DNA from: Bacteroidales bacterium
GTDB lineage: Bacteria; Bacteroidota; Bacteroidia; Bacteroidales; UBA932
Direction: 5' to 3'
NCBI GenBank assembly: GCA_017446775.1
Contig: JAFSQE010000011.1
Coordinates: 1-55,489, forward strand
Length of the DNA stretch: 55,489 bases
A model generated the notes under the pieces. The model made no database searches. It saw nothing but the letters and a program-made list of their open reading frames with translations, and was not told the origin of the DNA. Both the position numbers and the translations under genes were made by a program. Below are positions 50,101-55,489 of the stretch, piece by piece. How positions within the stretch are numbered: position 1 is the first letter of the stretch; every line of letters starts with the position of its first letter.

Positions 50101-50532
50101 CCAACCATCGCCGCAATCGAGAGGGCAGGGGAGTATACCCTTGGCCTGCCGTCCGGCGATGTGCTTCTCACCGCAGAGGATTACACCGTATCTTCAGAGG
50201 ATATGGAGGGGTGGCTGGTAGCTTCCGAGGGACAGCTCACCGTGGCGCTGGATGTCACCATCACAGATCAGCTGCGCCGCGAGGGCGTTGCCCGCGAACT
50301 GGTAAACCGCATCCAGAACCTGCGCAAGGAGAGCGGTTTCGACGTTACCGACCGCATCAATGTAACTATAGAGAATCTGCCGGAGGTGGCCGATTCGCTC
50401 TCTTCGTTTGCCGATTATCTCAAAGACCAGACCCTGGCCAAGAATATCACCCTTGGCAGCGGTTTTGGCGGCGAAAAGGTAGAGTGGGGCGACGACTCCG
50501 CCATAGAGATTAAGGTAGAGAAAGTTGCTTGA
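47167..50532 (+). CDS. ileS: Isoleucyl-tRNA synthetase
   Basis: 1121 residues, full length. The ATP-site HIGH-like motif is PPSANGMPGIHHVMARSIKD, preceded by FIFFEG. The KMSKS motif is NGNKMSKRLGNAVDPFKALD. The CP1 editing domain includes LAWTTTPWTLPSNTALCVGP and GTGIVHIAPTFGADD. GVDQTRGWFYTLHAIHTMVS and the long C-terminal region place it in the eukaryote-like IleRS group common in Bacteroidota, which tends to be less sensitive to mupirocin. It is followed by a DksA-like gene with its own promoter. Confidence 0.98.
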   Translation: MSFTEYKSLDLVEVNRSVLDKWRKEDAFKKVLKLREGAPKFIFFEGPPSANGMPGIHHVMARSIKDAICRYKTQSGFLVERKAGWDTHGLPVELGVEKMLGITKEDIGKKISVDEYNHACRREVMKYTAEWVNLTERIGYWVDMDNPYITYDNAYIETLWYLLKDIYKKGYLYKGYSIQPYSPAAGTGLSTHELNQPGCYRDVKDTTVTAQFGVVRNAVSEKLFADTSLPVYFLAWTTTPWTLPSNTALCVGPNIDYVRVESVNPYTKAPAVYVLAKALVAAHFNDKNPFRVLDGEFKGRELAGIAYTQLFPWVNPGEGAFRVITGDYVTVEDGTGIVHIAPTFGADDDKVAKIAGVPPMQMVDAAGNRMPMVDRTGKFFRLEDLDPAFVAANVNADLYGVYAGRYVKNAYDATLGPDDATLDIDLCVDLKQQGKAFRIEKHVHSYPHCWRTDKPVLYYPLDSWFIKTTAVQEQMVALNKTITWKPESTGSGRFGKWLENIQDWNLSRSRYWGTPLPVWRTEDGRQTRCIGSVEELYNELDKAVAAGVMPSNPLRDKGFVPGDYSKENYDRIDLHRPYVDSYYLVSDDGQKMTRETDLIDVWFDSGSMPYAQEGLRNIGKPQFTQSADFIAEGVDQTRGWFYTLHAIHTMVSGTCAFKNVISNGLVLDKNGNKMSKRLGNAVDPFKALDNYGADALRWYMLTNAQPWDNLRFDESGVDEIRRKYFGTLYNTYSFFALYANVDKFDPSAPKAPQSALREIDRWLISLLNTLIKDVTAAYEDYDITTAGRLIQDFVCDNLSNWYVRLNRKRFWGGTMGSDKQAAYQTLYQALKVVAQLSAPISPFYSDQLWRDLDPQAGSVHLTMMPRADESLIDADLQERMQLAQQSTSMVLALRRKVGIKVRQPLAKLVIPVLNAHLRSQFEQVEQLVLGEVNVKQAEYITDTTGLITKKIKPNFKTLGKRYGKQMKEIAAFFAAMDQPTIAAIERAGEYTLGLPSGDVLLTAEDYTVSSEDMEGWLVASEGQLTVALDVTITDQLRREGVARELVNRIQNLRKESGFDVTDRINVTIENLPEVADSLSSFADYLKDQTLAKNITLGSGFGGEKVEWGDDSAIEIKVEKVA

Positions 50533-50555
50533 TAACAAAAACTTGAGTATATTTA
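50525..50555 (+). promoter_or_regulatory. Promoter for the dksA-like/lspA pair
   Basis: TTG (50525-50527) in the last codons of ileS, 20 nt, TATATTTA (50548-50555, last base off consensus). ATG follows at 50577. Confidence 0.55.
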
Positions 50556-50576
50556 CACAGTTAACACATAGTCATT

Positions 50577-50969
50577 ATGGCAGACAATACAGAAAACAAA
50601 GAGAAAGTCAGGTATAGCGACGAGGAGTTGCAAGAGTTCAAGGAGATGATTCTCGAGAAGCTTGCAAAGGCAAAAGAAGAGTACGCGATACTCAAGGCCA
50701 GCGTAGATCACAGCTCCAGCAACGACACCGAGGATACCTCCCCCTCTTTCAAGGCTCTTGAAGACGGGGTGTCTTCTTCTGCAAAAGAAGAGCTCGGCCA
50801 GCTTGCTGCACGCCAGTACAAGTTTATCCAGAACCTGGAGGCTGCCCTGGTGCGCATAGAGAACAAGACCTACGGCATTTGCCGCGAGACTGGCAAGTTG
50901 ATACCGAAAGAGCGCCTGAGACTGGTGCCGCACGCAACCCTTTCGGTAGAGGCTAAAAACAAGCGCTGA
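50577..50969 (+). CDS. TraR/DksA-family regulator without the zinc cysteines
   Basis: 130 residues. DksA-type proteins enter the RNA polymerase secondary channel and work with ppGpp. The helical hairpin (about 10-80) contains YSDEELQEFKEMILEKLAKA. The C-terminal module YGICRETGKLIPKERLRLVP then HATLSVEAKNKR follows the zinc-finger outline but has one Cys instead of four, so zinc is probably not bound. Such forms are common in Bacteroidota. The stop overlaps the lspA start by one base (TGATG). Confidence 0.9.
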   Translation: MADNTENKEKVRYSDEELQEFKEMILEKLAKAKEEYAILKASVDHSSSNDTEDTSPSFKALEDGVSSSAKEELGQLAARQYKFIQNLEAALVRIENKTYGICRETGKLIPKERLRLVPHATLSVEAKNKR

Positions 50970-51610
50970 TGAAGCTCTCCAAAGGGACCCGTCTCACGAT
51001 ATTCGTGGTCGCCCTGCTGGTGGTAGATCAGGTCATCAAGATCCTGGTCAAAACCAATATGACCCTTGGCCAGAGCATCCCGGTGTTCGGGAGCTGGTTC
51101 AGGATACACTTCATAGAGAATATGGGGATGGCCTTCGGGATGAGTTTCGGGGGCGGAATCGGCAAGCTGCTGCTCACCATATTCCGGATAGTTCTGGGCA
51201 TTGCCATTATTATATATATACGCCGGCTCCTCAAAAAGCCCGACACCCCGAACGGGGTGCTTTACGGCCTGGCCGCCATCATGTGCGGGGCCTTTGGCAA
51301 TATAATAGATTCCCTGTTCTACGGGCTGATATTCACAGAGAGCACATTCTCCCAGGTAGCGACGATGTTCCCTCAGGGGGGCGGATACGCCGGCCTGTTC
51401 TACGGCAAGGTGGTGGATATGTTCTACTTCCCCATCATAGATACCACATTCCCCGATTGGATGCCCCTTGTTGGAGGCAAGCCCTTCCGCTTCTTTGATG
51501 CAATATTCAACTTCGCCGACTCCTGCATCACGGTCGGCGCAATCTACCTGCTGATATTCCAGTGGAAGTTCTTTAGCAAGGGCGAGAAGGCAGAGGTGAA
51601 GAAAAAGTAA
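50969..51610 (+). CDS. lspA: Lipoprotein signal peptidase (SPase II)
   Basis: 213 residues. LspA cleaves prolipoproteins after lipidation. Four membrane segments are visible. Conserved blocks are VVALLVVDQVIKILVKTNM, FIENMGMAFGM, AFGNIIDSLFYG (first catalytic Asp) and FNFADSCITVGAIYLL (second catalytic Asp). A longer periplasmic loop between them is typical of Bacteroidota. It converges on tRNA-Ser. Confidence 0.96.
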   Translation: MKLSKGTRLTIFVVALLVVDQVIKILVKTNMTLGQSIPVFGSWFRIHFIENMGMAFGMSFGGGIGKLLLTIFRIVLGIAIIIYIRRLLKKPDTPNGVLYGLAAIMCGAFGNIIDSLFYGLIFTESTFSQVATMFPQGGGYAGLFYGKVVDMFYFPIIDTTFPDWMPLVGGKPFRFFDAIFNFADSCITVGAIYLLIFQWKFFSKGEKAEVKKK

Positions 51611-51648
51611 ACCGGCTTGCTTGAGCGCTGATTTTTCTTTCGCAGATG

Positions 51649-51733
51649 CGGAGGCGGAGGGATTCGAACCCCCGGAACGTTGCCGTTCAACAGTTTTCAA
51701 GACTGCCGCCATCGACCACTCGGCCACACCTCC
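51649..51733 (-). tRNA. tRNA-Ser (anticodon UGA)
   Basis: The minus strand gives acceptor GGAGGTG with CGCCTCC (one G-T pair), discriminator G, anticodon arm GCAGT-CTTGAAA-ACTGT with TGA, a long variable arm (GAACGGCAACGTTC) and T-arm GGGGG-TTCGAAT-CCCTC. CCA is not encoded. It decodes UCA-type serine codons. Confidence 0.97.
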
Positions 51734-51745
51734 ATTTTCGGCCTG

Positions 51746-51753
51746 CAAATATA
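51746..51753 (-). promoter_or_regulatory. tRNA-Ser -7 box
   Basis: TATATTTG on the minus strand (51753 to 51746), an exact consensus match 13 nt before the tRNA 5' end. Confidence 0.65.
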
Positions 51754-51812
51754 GTTATTTTTTTGGATTCCCGCGTTTATGTTTATTTTCACTGTGCGGG
51801 GCCTTACATATA

Positions 51813-52244
51813 TTATAGGTGTAGCTTAAGTTTGTAGACATTAGTGTCGTAGCGGTGCATGCCCACTGCCTGGTAAAGGCGGTTGGCGGCTTCGCGTGCG
51901 GGGCGCGATGTCAGATGCAGTACGATGGGGGAGTGCTTCTGCCTGGCATATTCAATGATATGCTCCATCATCATTCGGCCAAGCCCCCGGCCGCGGAAAG
52001 CGCTTCCCACCACCACATCTTCAATTGCCCCCTTCCTGCCGGTTGGCGACTGCGAGATGCAAAGTGTTGCGCAGGCGGCGATGTGCCCGCTCTCTACCGC
52101 AGCAAACAGATGGGTCGCCGGGTCCGCGGCCGCTGCCCGCAGCATATCGGGCGACACCGCAATTTCGGGGTCCAGCTCTGCCATAAGCGCCAGCAGGTCG
52201 GCTATCTGGGCGTCGGATAAATTGTTCAGTTCCTTAATATCCAT
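51813..52244 (-). CDS. GNAT-family N-acetyltransferase
   Basis: 143 residues. The acetyl-CoA site is VVGSAFRGRGLGRMMMEHII (about 77-96), preceded by AACATLCISQSPTGRKGAIE and followed by LHLTSRPAREAANRLYQAVG. It resembles small bacterial GNATs acting on amines or protein N termini; the substrate is unknown. The only credible start is ATG 52244, yet the -7 box TATATTTG ends at 52249, so its mRNA may be leaderless. Confidence 0.92.
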   Translation of the reverse strand: MDIKELNNLSDAQIADLLALMAELDPEIAVSPDMLRAAAADPATHLFAAVESGHIAACATLCISQSPTGRKGAIEDVVVGSAFRGRGLGRMMMEHIIEYARQKHSPIVLHLTSRPAREAANRLYQAVGMHRYDTNVYKLKLHL

Positions 52245-52248
52245 ACAG

Positions 52249-52295
52249 CAAATATAGTTAATCCTGACAAATCAAAATGGAATTGCTTATCTTTG
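52249..52295. promoter_or_regulatory. Divergent -7 boxes for the GNAT and MMPL genes
   Basis: Minus strand: TATATTTG (52256 to 52249), 4 bp from the GNAT ATG. Plus strand: TATCTTTG (52288-52295), 15 nt before the MMPL ATG at 52311. Confidence 0.65.
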
Positions 52296-52310
52296 TAACA
52301 AAGGGTTCCG

Positions 52311-55232
52311 ATGTCAGCTTTTTCCCGGTTTCTGGCGCGATGGCGCGTGGTGATGTTTGTTCTGACGCTCTGCCTGGTTGTGGGCGGAGCATTTCTTGTG
52401 CCGCACCTTAACGTCAATACAGATATGACGAGCTATCTGCCGGACGACTACCCTATGAAACAGGGGCTTGACATTATCCGCGAGCAGGTGCCCGACATGG
52501 AAGAGCAGATACACAACCTGGGCTCTACCTTCGGCAACGGGATGGACCTTATGCCCACCAACCTGCCCCAGACCCTGGCCATAGGCGTCGCGCTGCTATT
52601 TGTGGTGCTGCTTATAATGTGCTCTTCTGTGGCAGAGGTGCTCCTCTTCCTTTTAACGGCGCTATGTGCCGTGGCGCTCAACATGGGCACAAACGCCCTG
52701 CGCCCCAGCGTCTCCATGGTCACCAACACCCTTGCCCCGGTGCTGCAGATGGTGCTCTCCATGGACTATTGCATCATTCTGATGAACCGCTACCGGCAAG
52801 AGCGCACTGCGGGCTGCGAACCGCTGCCGGCGATGTCCCGCTCGATTGCTTCCAGCGCCCCGGCCGTGCTCAGCAGCGCCTTTACCACCATCTCCAGCCT
52901 GTTGATGCTGTTGTTTATCAAGATCAAGATCGGTCCCGATTTCGGATTTGTCCTGGCCAAGGGCGTCTCCTTCTCGCTGCTGTGCAACTTTACGGTGCTG
53001 CCGGCCCTGATGGTCTGGGCCGACAAGCAGGTCATATACAAGGTCAAGAAGACCCCGCGCTTCCCCGCCGGGGCGATGGCCCGTTTCCAGATGAAGTTCC
53101 GCATCCCCATCACCCTGTTTTTTGTGGTGCTGACGGTTGCGGCGGCGATACTCCAGTCGCGCACGCGCATCAGCTTCGCCCCGGACTGGCACAGCAAGGC
53201 CTCGGAACACATGCGTGCCGACAATCCCCTTATGCTGCTCTATTCCACTGCCGACGAGGCGGCGATTCCGGAGTTGATGCAGCTGTTGGAGCGCGACACA
53301 AACGTGCTGCAGACGATAAGTTACCCCACGACCCTGGGGTGCAAACGTACCGCCGCGCAGATGCGGCAGGTGATGTCGGGCTTTGCGCAGGACACCCTGC
53401 CGGAGGAGTTGCTGCAGATGGTTTACTATGCCCGCTCGCACCCCGATTTGGACGGCCGGCTCTCGTTTGCAGAGATAGAAGATGCCGTGCAGAGCCTCTC
53501 GCAGGCCGGACTTCTGCCCTCGGAGTTCAACTTCGACAACATGGTCGCCGACCTTATGGAGCAGATGCGGCTGGAAAATATGCCGGACGAAACGGATACT
53601 GTAGCTGCTGCTGATACTGTGCTGGAAGCGCTCCCTCCGGCTGTGGATGATACCACACCGCCGGCCGAAGCGGCGCCCGTGGCAGAAGCGACTTCCACGC
53701 TGGAATCGCAGCCCGCGTCCGAACCGCAACCCGTGGCAGAGGCGACTCCGCCGGCCGAGCCGCAGCCCGTTGAAGAAACCCCGGCAGAAACCCCGGCCGA
53801 GCCGCAGCCCGTCGTGGCCGACACTCTGCTGCCGCAGTTTACCTATGAGGATGTCACCCGCCAGCTCACCGCGGCGCAGGTCGCCCAGCTGGCCGGGGTA
53901 GAAGCCTGGCAGGCAAACATGTTATTCCGCATGGCAGGTAAGGCCGGCGCCACCATGAGCCTGGCAGAGCTGTGCGCCTTTGTGCAGGACCATATCCTCA
54001 CCAACCGCCGCTATGCCTCCATGGTGCCAAAGGAGTTTGCCGCAGCCTCAGAGCAGCTGGAGCAGATATTGGCGGCAGGCCCGACGGCGAAACCCGATGC
54101 AGAGGCGACCCCTGCGGCTATTCCCGACTCGGAAACTGCACCCGCAGCCGATACCCAGGCACTGGCCCTTGCCCCTGCGGCAGACACCCCCGAACCCGCC
54201 CCTGTCCCGGCCCAGATATCAGTCCCGGAAACCGTCCAGGCGCCCGCCCCCGTGCCGGTCGTTGCAAAAGAACCGTCGCCCCTGGAGAAACTTATCGACA
54301 TGATGCTCTCCGGGTGGCGCTATTCCGCCTCCAGAGTCCACTCCGCCCTCAGCGCCGCCGGAGTCCCGGTGTCGCGGGTCGATATCGATATGCTCTATCT
54401 CTACGCCTTGAGCCGTCGCGACTTCGATCCTGCGCAGACCATGACCCCGCAGGAGTTGGTTTACTACGTGTCGGATACCCTGCTGCAGATGCCCTCGCTG
54501 CAGCGGATGGTTCCCGACCAGACCCGCCATGCGGTAGACAGTGCCCGGGCGGTGATTGCCTCCAGCGTAGATATGCTGCGTACGCCAAACTATTCGTTTG
54601 CCATAGTCAGCACATCCTATCCGCAGGAGTCCGATGCCACGTTTGGCTTTGTAGAACAGGCCCGTGCATCGGCCGACAGCCTGCTTGCTTCAGAGCACTA
54701 CTGGATAGGGGAGTCGGAGATGTATAAGGAGCTCAAGGACGCATTCCCCTCCGAATTGCTCCTGCTCTCAATCCTCACAATACTTGCGATTTACCTTATT
54801 GTTGCATTCACCTTCCGCTCTGTGCTGCTGCCGCTGCCGCTGGTACTCTCTGTGCTCACCGGAGTGTATGTCAACGTGATAGTGAGCGGCATCGGAGGGC
54901 ACACCATGTATTTTCTGGCATACCTCATTATCCAGGGCATCCTTATGGGTGCGGCCATAGACTATTCGATACTATACACCTCTTATTACCGCGCCGCCCG
55001 CAAGAGTGTGGGCAAGGCAGAGGCCATCAGGGCTGCGTACGAGGGGACGTCGCACTCTGTTCTCACCTCCGGGCTGATTCTGATAATTGTGCCCATGGTG
55101 ATGTCGTTCACCATGCAAGATCCCATGATAGCCGGGATACTCAAAAGCCTCAGCATCGGGGCGTTGGCCGCGGTGGTGATAATCCTCTTTTTGCTCCCGG
55201 CAGTCGTCGCCGTGCTCGACAGAAAGAAATAA
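52311..55232 (+). CDS. MMPL/RND-superfamily membrane protein with enlarged second loop
   Basis: 973 residues. MMPL proteins are proton-driven exporters of lipids and other hydrophobic molecules. The N-terminal bundle (about 12-260) has MVLSMDYCIILMNRYRQER, and the C-terminal bundle (about 820-973) has GAAIDYSILYTSYYRAARK; both are the conserved helix-4 type motifs. The first periplasmic loop is only about 55 residues, while the second is near 480. That loop holds two Pro/Ala/Glu-rich linkers (about 425-505 and 595-665) and repeated helical modules, one resembling an EF-hand loop (HPDLDGRLSFAE, residues 377-388). Substrate unknown. It stands alone behind its own promoter. Confidence 0.88.
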   Translation: MSAFSRFLARWRVVMFVLTLCLVVGGAFLVPHLNVNTDMTSYLPDDYPMKQGLDIIREQVPDMEEQIHNLGSTFGNGMDLMPTNLPQTLAIGVALLFVVLLIMCSSVAEVLLFLLTALCAVALNMGTNALRPSVSMVTNTLAPVLQMVLSMDYCIILMNRYRQERTAGCEPLPAMSRSIASSAPAVLSSAFTTISSLLMLLFIKIKIGPDFGFVLAKGVSFSLLCNFTVLPALMVWADKQVIYKVKKTPRFPAGAMARFQMKFRIPITLFFVVLTVAAAILQSRTRISFAPDWHSKASEHMRADNPLMLLYSTADEAAIPELMQLLERDTNVLQTISYPTTLGCKRTAAQMRQVMSGFAQDTLPEELLQMVYYARSHPDLDGRLSFAEIEDAVQSLSQAGLLPSEFNFDNMVADLMEQMRLENMPDETDTVAAADTVLEALPPAVDDTTPPAEAAPVAEATSTLESQPASEPQPVAEATPPAEPQPVEETPAETPAEPQPVVADTLLPQFTYEDVTRQLTAAQVAQLAGVEAWQANMLFRMAGKAGATMSLAELCAFVQDHILTNRRYASMVPKEFAAASEQLEQILAAGPTAKPDAEATPAAIPDSETAPAADTQALALAPAADTPEPAPVPAQISVPETVQAPAPVPVVAKEPSPLEKLIDMMLSGWRYSASRVHSALSAAGVPVSRVDIDMLYLYALSRRDFDPAQTMTPQELVYYVSDTLLQMPSLQRMVPDQTRHAVDSARAVIASSVDMLRTPNYSFAIVSTSYPQESDATFGFVEQARASADSLLASEHYWIGESEMYKELKDAFPSELLLLSILTILAIYLIVAFTFRSVLLPLPLVLSVLTGVYVNVIVSGIGGHTMYFLAYLIIQGILMGAAIDYSILYTSYYRAARKSVGKAEAIRAAYEGTSHSVLTSGLILIIVPMVMSFTMQDPMIAGILKSLSIGALAAVVIILFLLPAVVAVLDRKK

Positions 55233-55284
55233 ACGCCGTTAAATGCTGATGTTCAAGCGATTATCCGACCAAAATTTCCGGCTC

Positions 55285-55293
55285 GGGGGGGGG
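55285..55293. repeat. Poly-G tract (9 G)
   Basis: Nine consecutive G in the gap between the MMPL gene and the right-edge gene. Such tracts can slip in length; this could be biological or an assembly artefact. Confidence 0.6.
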
Positions 55294-55320
55294 CGCTACA
55301 CATACATATTTATAATAAAC

Positions 55321-55351
55321 TTTGCTATTCTGAGAAAAATGATTACCTTTG
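55321..55351 (+). promoter_or_regulatory. Perfect consensus promoter for the right-edge gene
   Basis: TTTG (55321-55324), exactly 19 nt, TACCTTTG (55344-55351). The ATG follows 36 nt later. Confidence 0.8.
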
Positions 55352-55387
55352 GCGATAAAATCTGAATCAATATAAGATACAAAAAAT

Positions 55388-55489
55388 ATGAAGACAAACA
55401 AAAAACAAACGCTTGATTATCAGGCTCCGACAACGGAGGTGGTAGTGCTGGTTAGTGAAAGCGTCATACTAAACAGCAGTACCATCGGC
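55388..55489 (+). CDS. Start of a small YxxP-type Bacteroidales protein (partial, cut by window edge)
   Basis: 34 codons are visible: MKTNKKQTLDYQAPTTEVVV, then a stretch ending SVILNSSTIG. The pattern Y-x-A/x-P-x-x-E-V-x-x-x-V followed by a small polar turn is seen in many short (50-100 residue) Bacteroidales proteins of unknown function, often encoded near export or surface loci. It has a perfect promoter, so it is likely well expressed. The rest lies outside the window. Confidence 0.6.
   Translation, partial: MKTNKKQTLDYQAPTTEVVVLVSESVILNSSTIG

Noticed and set aside
1-55489. CRISPR arrays, rRNA genes, transposases
   Set aside because: No regularly spaced repeats, rRNA sequence or transposase-like frame was seen on either strand.

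Overview
The window reads as a gene-dense chromosomal segment of a GC-rich member of the Bacteroidales (Bacteroidota), possibly Rikenellaceae/Alistipes-like. I infer this from the FecI/FecR-type regulators, the tRNA, DnaX, IleS and RibF types, the DUF4293-like and DksA-like small proteins, and many intergenic copies of the Bacteroidota primary-sigma promoter (TTTG or TTG, 19-21 nt, then TAnnTTTG). The genus cannot be fixed from sequence alone. No gene-free stretch exceeds 300 bases. No rRNA, CRISPR array or intact insertion sequence was seen.

Layout. 1-2.9 kb: edge of a glycan-utilisation locus, with the start of a probable TonB-dependent receptor, a FecR anti-sigma, a divergent ECF sigma factor and a GH88 unsaturated uronyl hydrolase. 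3-7.7 kb: CoA-transferase, then mazG-tcdA-prfA and an unknown nuclease-like gene. 7.7-9.6 kb: a visibly AT-richer islet with an Xre-type regulator and a Fic protein, both with palindromic operator-like sites. 9.6-15.4 kb: rmuC, a DUF4293-like membrane protein, a SirB1-like protein, a TPR protein, an M23/LysM endopeptidase and tRNA-Gly(CCC). 15.6-26.5 kb: galK-galM, an O-methyltransferase, an M16 protease, dnaX-lptB, nadE-prs-engB and xseAB. 26.5-40.5 kb: glycogen metabolism. glgB follows xseB on the plus strand. On the minus strand lie a debranching enzyme, a GT4 glycosyltransferase, a GH57 enzyme and a 1412-residue fusion of glycogen synthase (GT3) with glucan phosphorylase (GT35), followed by ribF. 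Between them are a thioredoxin-like lipoprotein without active-site cysteines, a HIT protein and greA.

40.6-46.6 kb: the most notable region. On the minus strand, a peptidase-containing (C39) ABC transporter is followed by two very short genes for peptides with double-glycine leaders, then a TolC-type outer-membrane protein, a periplasmic adaptor and tsaB, with tiny gaps or overlaps. This is a complete type-I-like processing and export system with its own two candidate substrates. It looks like an uncharacterised two-peptide bacteriocin or signalling system. A 125-nt strongly self-complementary leader sits just upstream of the transporter. Both short peptides were read directly from the sequence.

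46.6-55.5 kb: cvpA, ileS, a DksA-like gene, lspA, tRNA-Ser(UGA), a GNAT acetyltransferase, an MMPL/RND-type membrane protein with an unusual second loop, and the start of a short peptide gene at the right edge behind a perfect promoter.

How the parts work together. The glycogen genes give elongation, branching, debranching and phosphorolysis in one neighbourhood. The left-edge genes sense and degrade extracellular acidic glycans. The C39-ABC, adaptor and TolC proteins can form a trans-envelope conduit that cleaves leaders at GG and exports the mature peptides.
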